Below are positions 1 to 11,800 of a stretch of DNA of 64,000 nt, piece after piece. The stretch spans positions 1 through 64,000 of the forward strand of contig NW_017265190.1 of assembly GCF_001638985.1 (NCBI RefSeq). The letters are read 5' to 3'. A model generated the notes under the pieces. The model searched no databases. It was not told where the DNA came from and saw nothing but the letters and a program-made list of their open reading frames with translations. Positions within the stretch are counted from its first letter, which is position 1. Each line of letters opens with the position of its first letter. The position numbers and the translations under genes were made by a program. This stretch comes from Phycomyces blakesleeanus NRRL 1555(-). Its lineage: Eukaryota; Mucoromycota; Mucoromycetes; Mucorales; Phycomycetaceae.

Positions 1-2182
1 ATATATACCAGATTAACTATCATCAGCTTATATATATATCAGATTAGCTGTGATCTACTTATATATATATCAGATTAGCTGTGATCTACTTATATATATA
101 TGACATAGATTGTCAATAGCTTATATACATATAAGATTGACTGTTAATAACATATATATATACCAGATTAGTAGTTAACAGCTTATATATGCCAGATTGA
201 GTATCATATGTTTATATATAGTGTGGATCACCTGTTATCAGCTTATATATATACTCAATTGGCGGTCAACAGCTTATATATATATCAGATCAACTATCAA
301 CAGCTTATATATATATATCAGATCAACTATCATTAGCTTATATATATATCTGATTGGTGGTTAACAACTTATATATATATCAGATTGACTGTTATCTACT
401 TATACATATATAAAATTGACTGTTATCTACTTGTATATATATGAGCTTAACTGTAATTAGATTATATATATATCAGATTGACTATCATCAGCTTATATAT
501 ATATATATCAGATTGATTATCATCAGCTTATATATATATATCAGATTGATTATCATCAGCTTATATATATATATCAGATTTACAATCACCTGCTTATATA
601 TATATGAGATCGGCGATCATCTGCTTATATATGTATGAGATCGGCAATCATCTACTTATATATATACCAGATCAGCAATCATCTACTTATATATATATAT
701 GAGATCATTAACTATTGACTTATATATATACCAGATTGATGATCATTGACTTATATATATATATATATGAAATCAGCAATTATTGACTTATATATATACC
801 AGATTGGCAATTATCTACTTATATATATATGAGATCAGGGATCATTGACTTATATATATACTAGATCGGCGACCATTGACTTATATATATATCAGATTGA
901 TGATCATTGACTTATATATATACGAGACCAGTGATCATCTACTTATATATATACCAGATTGGAAACCATTGACTTATATATATGCCAGATTGATAATCAT
1001 TGACTTATATATATATGAGATCAGTGATCATCTGCTTATATATATATGAAATCAGCAATTATTGGCTTATATATATACCAGATCAGTGACTATTGACTTA
1101 TATATATATCAGATCGGTGATCATCTGCTTATATATATATGAGATTAGCAATCATTAGCTTATATATATACCAGATTGGCTATCATCTGCTTATATATAT
1201 ATGAGATCAGCAATCATTGACTTATATATATATCAGATTAATGATCATTGACTTATATATATATCAGATCGGCAATCATTGACTTATATATATATCAAAT
1301 CGGCGATCATTGACTTATATATATGCCAGATTGATAATCATTGACTTATATATATGCCAGATTGATAATTATTAGCTTGTATATATATAAAATTGGTTGT
1401 CATCTACTTATATATGTATGAGATTGGCGATCATCTACTTATATATGTATGAGATTGGCGATCATCTACTTATATATATATTAGATTGGCAATCATTAGC
1501 TTATATATATATAAGATTGGCAATTATCTACTTATATATATATATGAGATTAGCAATCAGTAACTTATATATATATCAGATTAATGATTATTGACTTATA
1601 TATATATCAGATTGGCGATCATTGACTTATATATATACCAGATTGATAATCATTAGCTTGTATATATATGAAATTGGTTGTCATCTACTTATATATGTAT
1701 GAGATCGGCAATCATCTATTTATATATATATTAGATCGGTGATCATCTACTTATATATATATTAGATTGGCAATCATTAGCTTATATATATATAAGATTG
1801 GCAATCATCTACTTATATATATATATGAGATTAGCAATCAGTAACTTATATATATATCAGATTAATGATTATTGACTTATATATATATCAGATTGGCGAT
1901 CATTGACTTATATATATACCAGATTGATAATCATTAGCTTGTATATATATGAAATTGGTTGTCATCTACTTATATATGTATGAGATCGGCAATCATCTAC
2001 TAATATATATATTAGATCGACAATCATTGGCTTATATATATATAAGATTGGCAATGATTGGCTTATATATATATAAGATTGGCAATGATTGGCTTATATA
2101 TATATAAGATTGGCAATAATTGGCTTATATATATATAAGATTGGCAATAATTGGCTTATATATATATTAGATTGACAATTAT
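1..2182. repeat. 31-bp AT-rich minisatellite array, left segment
   Basis: Roughly 70 head-to-tail units of about 31 bp. Each unit has a CTTATATATATAT block followed by a variable segment such as CAGATTGATGATCATTG. The segment matches 10481-12910. Relative to that copy it lacks 279 bp (exactly nine units) and has one extra 31-bp unit. The open frames in it (for example 441-638 and 1397-1594) only translate the repeat into IYIYIRL-type periodic peptides and are not genes. The array is interrupted at 2182 by element E1 and resumes at 8830. Confidence 0.95.
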
Positions 2183-2193
2183 CACTGGAAAAG
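2183..2193 (+). repeat. E1 left terminal inverted repeat
   Basis: CACTGGAAAAG at the satellite junction. It pairs with the right end at 8816-8826 and is preceded by the TAT duplication. Confidence 0.9.
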
Positions 2194-2484
2194 AGGTGCG
2201 GTTTTCTTATGTGTAAAACTGTAATTAATTATGTGAAAAGACCAGGTTTTACGATGTGATCAGATAGTTTTTACAAGTGTATGAAGCTGGCTTACTCATA
2301 GGTGGTAAGACCAACTTTCGAACATAGGAAAAGGTCAGAACAGCAGGATAGTAGGATGTGTTTGCATTTTCTGTATATGGGTTTTTACCACATGCACTAA
2401 AACGGCAACTCAGAATTACGTTTTGTTGTAATATATCCTACCGCTTTCCGATTAAAAGAACGATAAATGAAAGATCGATTATAC

Positions 2485-2535
2485 GGATATGCCAGTTTTT
2501 ACATTGTTTAATTTATGGATATGCCAGTTTTTACA
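2485..2535 (+). repeat. E1 subterminal direct repeat, two 19-bp copies
   Basis: GGATATGCCAGTTTTTACA occurs at 2485-2503 and again at 2517-2535, 32 bp apart. Subterminal repeats in CACTA elements often bind the accessory transposon protein. Only two copies are visible here, so that role is inference. The 2194-2960 stretch otherwise shows no gene. Confidence 0.5.
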
Positions 2536-2960
2536 GGGTTTTGTTGTATTTGAATTTATTTTATCCAATCTTAGAGACTTCTTCTTATACTGTTTGCTTC
2601 CATACACTTCTCCGATCTTTAATTTATTTATAATAATTATTGGTTTATTTTGTTTTTATTAGAAAGAAAAGAATATTCTTAGGTTTATAGTACAGTGATT
2701 ATATTTAATATTCAGGAACATTCTGGCTAGTGTTCTATCCTTCATACAATTTGAAATGGCCAATGTTCTGATAAAACAAGTATTCTCCAAACAATATCTC
2801 CCAGAGAAAAGCCCAGTTGTGTGTTGCTTGCTTGTAAATGGTTGTTCTATGAAATTAGAAAAGTGTTAACTGTTTGAACAAGAAATCGTGGATATTAAGA
2901 ATATATATATGTAATTATGCTTGCAATATAATAGCTTACCAGAGACAAAAAGAAAAGGCG

Positions 2961-3748
2961 TCATGAATGCGAACCATAGTACTCAATATACTTTATTTGG
3001 CTATAAAAATGCTGAAAAAAAATTATTTTTTGTGAACTGTGTGGTAGAATATTTCATTTACCTACCCGAAGCAAAAGGATTTATTTGCAGACCAAGAGAG
3101 TACATAGGAGACGCTAATATTGTCTTCAGTAAATGATATACATTAATATACAAAATAAATAATATTGTTATATGTACAAAAAAAATTACCATGTCAATGA
3201 CACTCGTATGAAATGAAAGTTCTTGATTCGCGATGTGCTCATGAGAGGGAGGTTCATCTATAATAGAAATTATGTTAAGCCATGTGCTTATTAAAAAGAG
3301 ATAGATTGAAATAAAATAAAATATTACCGTGTTCATAACCGTGTTTAATAGTAGAGAGTAATTTCGGCGATATGGCCTATACAAAAGAAAGGAAAAGGTC
3401 AGGATAATTTTATAGGATGACAGCATAAAGTATATTTACTAACCTTAGCTAATCCGGATGGACATTGTGAAGGGGATGCATCAGAAGGTAACAAAACACG
3501 AGTGTCTGTAGTAATAGAAAACAATTATTATCATTTTAGTTATATATATATATATAATATTAAAGAATAAGATATCTTACCAAGAAAATCTGTGAATATA
3601 ATAAATGTTGGAAAGAGAGAAAAGAGAGAAAACTTGTAAATGAAAAAAAAAAACAAAAAGAACAAAAGACCAAAGGGCCAAAAGGCCGAAAGACAGAAAT
3701 CATATATTGGATTGAGTTGAAAAAAGCATGTTCAAAGCCGATTTGCAC
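2961..3748 (-). CDS. orfC of E1: small multi-exon gene, conserved among these elements
   Basis: The function is unknown. Minus-strand exons bounded by GT and AG lie at about 3444-3505 (62 nt), 3328-3376 (49 nt), 3190-3257 (68 nt) and 3062-3123 (62 nt), perhaps followed by 2961-3011. The 62/49/68-nt exons recur with identical lengths in E2, and 49/68 recur in E5 and at 61.3-61.5 kb. They encode a peptide with the blocks AISPKLLSTIKHGYEH and EPPSHEHIANQEL that is conserved although the DNA has diverged. A hydrophobic open stretch upstream (3560-3748) ends in a GTAAG donor and may be a first exon, giving a signal or membrane segment, but its phase does not fit cleanly. It is transcribed away from orfA, so the two may share the 3750-3975 promoter region. 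The frame after the 68-nt exon is uncertain, and a spliced non-coding RNA is an alternative. Confidence 0.4.
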
Positions 3749-3975
3749 CCCGTTAATTCCAGGAAGTATTAATAGAGATACGCGTATTAAAGAAATCCTG
3801 AGTATTTACAGCAACAAGTGTAATATAATAAATGGGTTCTTGCTTTTACTTTTACCATCTTTCCATTAACTACACTTTATTCATTCGCTTAACACCTAAC
3901 TTCTTTTGTATGTTAATAACACTCTATATATACAATGAATAGATATATAAAACAAATATAATTAACAATCAACTC

Positions 3976-5305
3976 ATGTATAACATTTTATTAGATAGCT
4001 TTCAGACCATGGTTAACAATCGTCAGTCAATTGCCCCGGCTCCATCCCCGGAATATACTGAGCTTTTAAGAAGGCTCACCGCTATGGAGGAAAGTCTCAA
4101 GACCATGGATTCAAACATTGGCATTGTTATCAAGGGGAACAAAGATTCATTGGAAATACTTGATAGCGTTGCCGATGCCTCTGGAGAACTTCTTGCAGTT
4201 ATTGCTCCTACCACTATACCTGCTTCTGCTTCTGTCCCTTTCGCAGCTTCTTCCGTTGGTTCTACTCTGGATTGGTATACAACACCTTCTGAGGCTTTTT
4301 TTGGTATCTCTTCTGCTGCTCCTTCTGTTGCTCCTTCTGTTGGTCCTTCTGTCGCTCCTTCTGTTGGTCCAGTGGTTCTTACTGGTGCAAACGCTGGTGA
4401 ACTTAGTAAACAGGATCGCACTAGAGTTTTAGTAAGTGTTGAGATGTACAGTAGCTCATCAACATAATATCTCACACTAAGTATAGGCTCTTATCCGAGG
4501 AGAGTTGAAGAAACACAACTTCAAATCAAATAAGCCGGAACTAGTTGCAGCTAACGACAGCAAGCGCAGTTGGGATGTTAATGTTGATTACAGACTTCCA
4601 CCCAACAGACAGCTGATGCATGACCTTCATGCATACCTGGCTCCAAAGGTTGTTGGGACTAGTGTTCGACAGGCCGATATTAGCGATTGTATCTACACAA
4701 ACTTTTGTGGAACGAGACGCCGAGTCAAGGAATCCTATGAAGCGCGCAAAAAGACAAATTCTCGGTCAAGAAAAGCAGGTCGAGAGACCGATGTATGTTA
4801 GAAGTATATTTTGATTGCAAATTAAATGTATTCATATTAATACATTTATAAACTAGCATTTTGACCGTCGCGAGCTGACCTACCATACATTCAAGGCTGA
4901 AATTGATATGAAGGTGGGTAAGAGCTGCGACGGACTCTTACAGAAAGAAGCAATGTCTGAGGGCGAATCTGAAGACGATATGCCTGGAGTCTCGAGCAAC
5001 CGTGCGATTCGTACAGTGCGTCCAAGTTGGAGAAGCGATGAGGTAATTTCTTTTGTTTACATTATTGTATATAGCTTTTTTTTGTTTTTTTATGTATTTA
5101 AATGAAACAGAACTTTGATTAATCACTTATTTGTATTTAGTACAATCACTTTCTTGCAGTTGTTGATGATTTTATGCGTAATCGCATGGACTTCAATTCG
5201 CGTCAGATGTTGAAGAGGTCCTTCGGTAGAGATGCTGTTTTAGCAGTCCCGCCTAGATTGACGTCCCTTCTCCCTCACTGGGCTTTTAGAGATGAGTTTC
5301 AATAA
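3976..5305 (+). CDS. orfA of E1: accessory transposon protein (370 aa)
   Basis: Four exons, 3976-4431, 4487-4792, 4857-5042 and 5141-5305, all join in phase 0 and give 370 residues ending before TAA at 5303. An in-frame ATG at 4009 is an alternative start. Exon 1 has a helical region (LLRRLTAMEESLKTMDSN) and a low-complexity Ala/Pro/Ser/Val tract with repeated APSV/GPSV near residues 115-135. Exon 2 is basic, with KKTNSRSRKAGRE near its end. Exons 3-4 hold the block shared with the orfA genes of E2, E3 and E5: EAMSEGES, RPSWRSDE, YNHF..VVD and P.WAFRDE at the C-terminus. No known domain is recognised. By position beside a Tnp2 transposase it may do the job of plant TnpA (binding ends or DNA), but that is inference. 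It converges on the transposase, with 131 bp between stop codons. Confidence 0.75.
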
Positions 5306-5436
5306 ATTTTGTTTTCTTATCCTCTACATCCTCCACATCCTCCATCTGACAATGATAAACGTACCAACAAATACAAACACTATGATTATTCTTTTCTGTG
5401 TGCCTTTAAAAAAGGGAGTTATAATTTTATTATTTT

Positions 5437-8400
5437 TTAAATGTATTGTTTTTTTGGCAAAGGAATGACCAGCATCTTTTTTACTTTTCTGCGTGTTGTG
5501 TGCTCAGCAGTTGCTACTTCTAACATAATTCTATGCACTGGCAATACACATTGGAAATCGTCAGGAGAAAATGTTGGAAAGCAGGTTTCAACGTGTTTGT
5601 ACTCTCGCGATTTATCATTTTCGGGTGTGTACCATTTGATAAATGCAAAAGTATGTTGAGAATTGTGAAGAAGTTGTGTTGGGCGGCGATGGGTGCGGAG
5701 CAAGGGAGTAAGGGATGAAGAGGTGGGTGGAGGAGTGAAAGAATGGGTGAAAATGTACTGTATTTGACCCGTGTATGCGATGATATGCTCACCAGTACTT
5801 CCAATGAACTTTGCTTGTACAAGAGAGCCACGACTTCCAGATTCACCTTTACCCTTGTAGACCTGCCCAAGGATGTTGATGTATTTCAACAGGGTGATTG
5901 TATTGTCGACAAAGTATGGTGATTCCAACGCTTGTTGAAAGTGAACTAATTGTTCATTGTTATACGCAACTTTGTAGTATTGTAAGAGATGAACATAGTG
6001 AATGTCACTCATTGTGGTAGCGGATTTTAATGATAGAGGGAATGCGGAAGGAGGGAGAGGTTCGTTGCCTTTTACAAGTACATTTGGATCTTCAGAAGCC
6101 TCGACAAATGACTGTATGCGGAAGGTACGTTGACGGATGGATGGAATGGTGGCGGGTGTAAAGGAAGAAGTGAGTTTGGTAAGGAGAGGAAATGCAGATG
6201 TCTGGCGGGTACTCTGAAGGAAACTGTTGACAAGATCGTCTTTGTGCACATCTTCAATAAATTTCTTCATAAATGTTTCTTCAAACCCGATCTTCCTGTT
6301 TGTCTTCAAATTTTTTAACAACCCGTTAAACCGCTCGAACCCGAATAGCCAATAACCGTACACTGGTCCAAAATCACGAATTGTATCTCGAAGATGGAGG
6401 TGTAGGTGCATATTACAGGTGAGGATTTCGGCGTTGTACAGCTCGTCACATCTGGTGCAAAAAGTTTGAAGAAACTGATGGGCAGTGTTGACTTCATCGA
6501 ACGTGATCGTTGGCTTGATCAACAGGCGGCATGCATCAACAAAGTTAATCCAGTTTTCGAATCTGTCTTTTGCAAGAACATCTTTCAACAGAACTGGCGA
6601 GTATACGAGCACCCATGACTTCCACTCGTCTGCCTTCATATACGAAAACTGCTTTCCTATTTTCGAGTTCAAAGAGGTGTATCCACCAGGCACAATCATC
6701 GTTTCTGCAGTCTTCTGCATTGCCGCAAAATCGTCATCTTGAATGTCTTTGTCTTTGATCCAACGATCCATCAATCTTTTAGGCGTTCCCAGGAATAAAT
6801 TATGCATGGGATCGATGATCGTTCCACGTACTAGATCAAGGTATCCAAGGCGATGCAACTGCGACCATCGAACACCATTTTCGACCTCCAGCCGATGCCT
6901 TTCTGAGGGGGTACTAGCACTTTCCCACTCCTCAGCATGCAACCTGTTCTCTACACCGTCACGAAGCACCCACCGAGAGAAGTCAAACCCACGAAAGTCA
7001 ACATTGACACCGTTTTCCAAGCGAGGGAAATGTCTGTTGCACTTGTAACATGCGCATGTACTGTTGTGCGAGGTGAAACCACTTGTCTTTCTTGCTGCCG
7101 GGATGTCACAGGCCACCATCATCAATGCGGCACGGACGCGGACACCACTAGGACACTCGAAAGTTGGGATTGCCAGTCCCTCATACAATCTTATCAGATC
7201 ATCTACCATAGGCCGGAGATAATGGTTTATCTCTTCGGATTTGGGTTCCTTCGGGCCAGGCATCAATCCTACGAGAAGTGTGTTCTCTGGCTTGTATCTT
7301 TCATTGCGAGGCAGATTGTTTACTACCAGGTATATGGCACCAGTCGAGTGCGTGACGTTATCGAAAGGTTGAAACCAGTCGATGTTGAGAGTCAACATTA
7401 ATGAACGCGAATCCTTTGTGAATTGCACGCCATCTTTGTCTTTGAGCTCCTTCCACATGGCACCGTCGTATATGTCACACATCGTATCCACCATCTTCAG
7501 CTCGTGATTCCAATGTCTAATTTTATCCTCGAATCCTGGACGAAGAAAAAACATTCGTAAAGTATTAACGACGGACTGGTACAAGTATGAACGCTTGGCC
7601 ACCAAAGCACCCGATGCTGATGTTTTCGTCAATTGGCAGTTGCAAGACGAGCGTGCACCAAGCTTTACGAAATCGCAATGAGACGGGACAGATGCACTTT
7701 CTTCGTACACCTTGTGACAATCCTGACACACAACAAATTTCTTTATGCCTTTGGTCATGGCTGAGAAACCTGTCATGCGCTGAAGACCAGGAAGGCTCAA
7801 GGGCAGTTGGAAATCCTGCTCGTAAATTGTCAAAAGCTTGTTGATGAACTCGATCAAGACAACGGCGCCCTTGTCAACCACATAGCGGGAAGCGAACATC
7901 ACCACAAAAGTAGCAATGAACCTGTGCACTGGGTTCTGGGGCATATCGGGGGTGGCAAAAGGGTCTATTATAAAAAAAAATTAACGCTTTTTTTTTTAAA
8001 AAATTTTTAACACTAACTGACCTTCACTATTCAATTCATTGTCGTCGAGCTCAATAACATTGTCTTCGCTTTCGTCTTCACTGATTTCATTGCTGTTGCT
8101 TCCACTGTCATCATTGTCGCCATTGCTGATCGCGTCATTAGTAACGGAAACGTCTTCAGTGTCAGACATTGAAGCTCCTTCCCAAACAGGTGAGTTTGTC
8201 TGAGTGTACGATTCTTCCAGGGCTCCGGGTTGATGGGTTAAGATAGCTACATTTAGAATATAACACTTGGTTAATATCTAACGGTATCTGAATTAAATAA
8301 ACCTTACGTTCATCATCGACCTCCATCATATTTCTTTGGGTAGACATGTCTATTACAACACGTTATTTCATGGATTACAATACAATTAAATAAATTCAAA

Positions 8401-8553
8401 TATTGTACCCCTTTCACATCTTATGGCATTTAGTCTTGCCCTTTTGTTATGACGTTGAGCAGTTCTTCTGGCAACAAAACTATAGCCGAGATCGTTCTGA
8501 CTACATCCAGCACAATGGCACTTTTCGTTGTAGAGTTCAGGAATTGTGGACAT
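5437..8553 (-). CDS. E1 Tnp2-like (CACTA) transposase, intact, 979 aa
   Basis: Exons 8409-8553, 8308-8349, 8022-8246 and 5437-7964 join with consistent phases and no stop. Residues 1-48 have a zinc-finger-like cluster (CHCAGC ... RTAQRHNKR). Residues 60-137 are an acidic Ser/Asp/Glu linker. From about residue 145 the transposase core follows. It contains paired cysteines (CQDC, CNC), NIDWFQPF (Asp near 333), ACDIPAARKTSGF (Asp near 424), a CACYKC knuckle, and IDPMHNLFLG (Asp near 522), which is typical of the transposase family tnp2 in CACTA elements. It should cut and join the element ends in the nucleus. The exon layout is the same in E2, E3 and E5. This is the only copy of the group in the window without a disabling change, so it is the best candidate source of active protein. 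Confidence 0.9.
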
Positions 8554-8815
8554 AATGTTTATTTATTTTTACTTTGAAGTGTTAAGAGAAAAAGGAAACA
8601 AGTACAACGTTTACTAAATTTACTATGTCTTTATAATGAAATGTTATGTCTTTATAATAATAATAATAAATAATATTTTCGCCTGTTGTATCCAAGCCAA
8701 TAGAAAACCGGAAAACAGTGTTTTCATCTTGAACACACAAAAAAAGCTGAGATGAAAAAATACCCCAGATTTTCTATTGTTATAATTTAACTTTGTACAT
8801 GGTAATTCCCGTATG

Positions 8816-8826
8816 TTTTTCTAGTG
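8816..8826 (-). repeat. E1 right terminal inverted repeat
   Basis: TTTTTCTAGTG, the complement of CACTAGAAAAA, is followed by TAT (8827-8829) and then satellite sequence TGGTTTATATATG. Confidence 0.9.
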
Positions 8827-8829
8827 TAT

Positions 8830-11800
8830 TGGTTTATATATGTATGATATTAACTAATATTCACTTATATATATATCAGATCAGCTGTTATCAGCTTATG
8901 TAATCTTGCATAATCTTGCATAATCTTGCATAATCTTGTATAGTTGTATAGAAACACATATAAAAAATATAACAGAAGAAAGTTTGTGTAACATATTTCA
9001 TTATGCATATTTGCGTAACATAAATAATACAAATGCATTACTGAAAAAAATTGGCAACTTTTGGCTATACTTGTTATATAACGTGCATAATTATGCATAA
9101 TCTCGCATAAATGATCTACATAAACAATATAGCTGAATTCGTGGGAAAAAATGCTAAAGAATAGCTTTTTTCCGGAAAAATTTCCTTTTTTGGTTAGTTT
9201 CAATATAATTAGCATGAGAAGTCTTGGCATTTTTAGTGTGGGAAGATAGATTATATAAATAGCAACTATGTAAAAGCTTGGCATGGAAAAACATTTAACC
9301 TTAAACTATCAAAAAGCCGTTCCGACAATAATTAAATATATCTCTTCTAATGAAAGTTCAAATTCTTACTAAGTAATAATTTTTTAATTTTTTTTGCTAT
9401 ATAAAGAAAATTGAGTAGTATAATATAAAAGTATCAAAATATGTAAAGAGCAAATACAGAATTAATAAAAATTAATTTTCATATTTTTTTACTAATTTTC
9501 TTATAAAAATCAAAATATTATTATGTAGATCAATAAAAAAATATATAAATAAGTCAACTTATTAATATTTATTATAATTTTGATATATTTATATATTATA
9601 TATATATATATAAAGATTATAAAAGAGTTGTAAATATATATAAAATTAAAGATTAAATATGATTAGAGTATGTAACTTATATTTGACGAGATGATTGGAT
9701 ATGACTTGGATATTGGCAAGTGTGAATAAATATAATGTGATAGATCCAATGGTATTGACTAATATCAGAGATAGATAAGATGTTATAGGCTAATATTAGT
9801 AATAAATCAAATGTTATTGGCTAATATTGATTGTATATTACATTTTATTAACTTATATAAGTTGTAAATTGGATGTGATAAATATATATATATAATACAG
9901 ATTAACTGTTATTGATTTATATATATATCAGATCAGATATCATTTATTTATATATATACTAGATTGATAGTATTCAGCTTATATATATATCAGATTGGCT
10001 GTGATCCACTTATATATATATCAGACTGGATATCATATGTTTATATATAGTGCAAATCACCTGTCATCAACTTATATATATATCCAATTGGCAGACAACA
10101 GCTTATATATATATACCCAATTGGCAGTCAACAGCTTATATATATATACCCAATTGGCAGTCAACAGCTTATATATATACCAAATTGACTATCATCAGCT
10201 TATATATATACAAGATCGACTATGATCAGCTTATATATATATCAGATTGACTGTGATCCACTTATATGTATATCAGATTGGATATCCTATGTTTATATAT
10301 AGTACAGATTACCTGTCATCAGCTTATATATATACCCAATTAGCAGACAACAGCTTATATATATATCAGATCGACTATCATCAGCTTATATATATATCAG
10401 ATTAACTGTGATCCACTTACATATATATCAGATTGGATATCATATGTTTATATATAGTGTATATTTTCTGTCATCAGCTTATATATATACCAGATTAACT
10501 ATCATCAGCTTATATATATATCAGATTAGCTGTGATCTACTTATATATATATCAGATTAGCTGTGATCTACTTATATATATATGACATAGATTGTCAATA
10601 GCTTATATACATATAAGATTGACTGTTAATAACTTATATATACCAGATTAGTAGTTAACAGCTTATATATGCCAGATTGAGTATCATATGTTTATATATA
10701 GTGTGGATCACCTGTTATCAGCTTATATATATACTCAATTGGCGGTCAACAGCTTATATATATATCAGATCAACTATCAACAGCTTATATATATATATCA
10801 GATCAACTATCATTAGCTTATATATATATCTGATTGGTGGTTAACAACTTATATATATATCAGATTGACTGTTATCTACTTATACATATATAAAATTGAC
10901 TGTTATCTACTTGTATATATATGAGCTTAACTGTAATTAGATTATATATATATCAGATTGACTATCATCAGCTTATATATATATATATCAGATTGATTAT
11001 CATCAGCTTATATATATATATCAGATTGATTATCATCAGCTTATATATATATATCAGATTTACAATCACCTGCTTATATATATATGAGATCGGCGATCAT
11101 CTGCTTATATATGTATGAGATTGGCAATCATCTACTTATATATATACCAGATCAGCAATCATCTACTTATATATATATATGAGATCATTAACTATTGACT
11201 TATATATATACCAGATTGATGATCATTGACTTATATATATATATATATGAAATCAGCAATTATTGACTTATATATATACCAGATTGGCAATTATCTACTT
11301 ATATATATATGAGATCAGGGATCATTGACTTATATATATACTAGATCGGCGACCATTGACTTATATATATATCAGATTGATGATCATTGACTTATATATA
11401 TACGAGACCAGTGATCATCTACTTATATATATACCAGATTGGAAACCATTGACTTATATATATGCCAGATTGATAATCATTGACTTATATATATACGAGA
11501 CCAGTGATCATTGACTTATATATATACTAGATCGGCGACCATTGACTTATATATATATCAGATTGATGATCATTGACTTATATATATACGAGACCAGTGA
11601 TCATCTACTTATATATATACCAGATTGGAAACCATTGACTTATATATATGCCAGATTGATAATCATTGACTTATATATATACGAGACCAGTGATCATCTA
11701 CTTATATATATACCAGATTGGAAACCATTGACTTATATATATGCCAGATTGATAATCATTGACTTATATATATATGAGATCAGTGATCATCTGCTTATAT

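Larger units (their letters stand above)
2183..8826. mobile_element. E1: CACTA-type DNA transposon, apparently intact
   Basis: The 6,644-bp element starts CACTGGAAAA and ends TTTTTCTAGTG, a terminal inverted repeat of about 11 bp with one mismatch in the first ten. It is flanked by TAT at 2180-2182 and 8827-8829. The matching satellite copy at 12901-12920 reads straight through with a single TAT, so boundaries and target duplication are seen directly. It contains a small spliced gene (orfC, minus), a four-exon gene (orfA, plus) and a four-exon Tnp2-like transposase (minus). Both main genes are open throughout with consistent intron phases. A 3-bp duplication and CACT ends are hallmarks of the CACTA/EnSpm superfamily. 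Intact ends, clean duplication and open genes suggest a recent, possibly autonomous copy. Confidence 0.93.

Noticed and set aside
1..2182. Regularly spaced 31-bp repeats that could suggest a CRISPR array
   Set aside because: The units are contiguous with no unique spacers, the genome is eukaryotic with spliced genes, and indels are whole units. It is a minisatellite.
3058..3426. 122-codon minus-strand frame spanning the orfC exons of E1
   Set aside because: It reads through introns in a frame different from the conserved exon peptides. The spliced model explains the cross-element conservation better.
4023..4475. 150-codon minus-strand frame antisense to orfA of E1
   Set aside because: It reads the complement of the Ala/Pro/Ser/Val repeat, which is free of stops on both strands. 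The plus-strand model has consistent introns and paralogues.
8865..9284. 139-codon minus-strand frame, repeated at 12946-13365
   Set aside because: AT-rich composition, starts in the spacer and runs into the satellite, with no domain. It is duplicated only because the whole 4,081-bp unit is duplicated.
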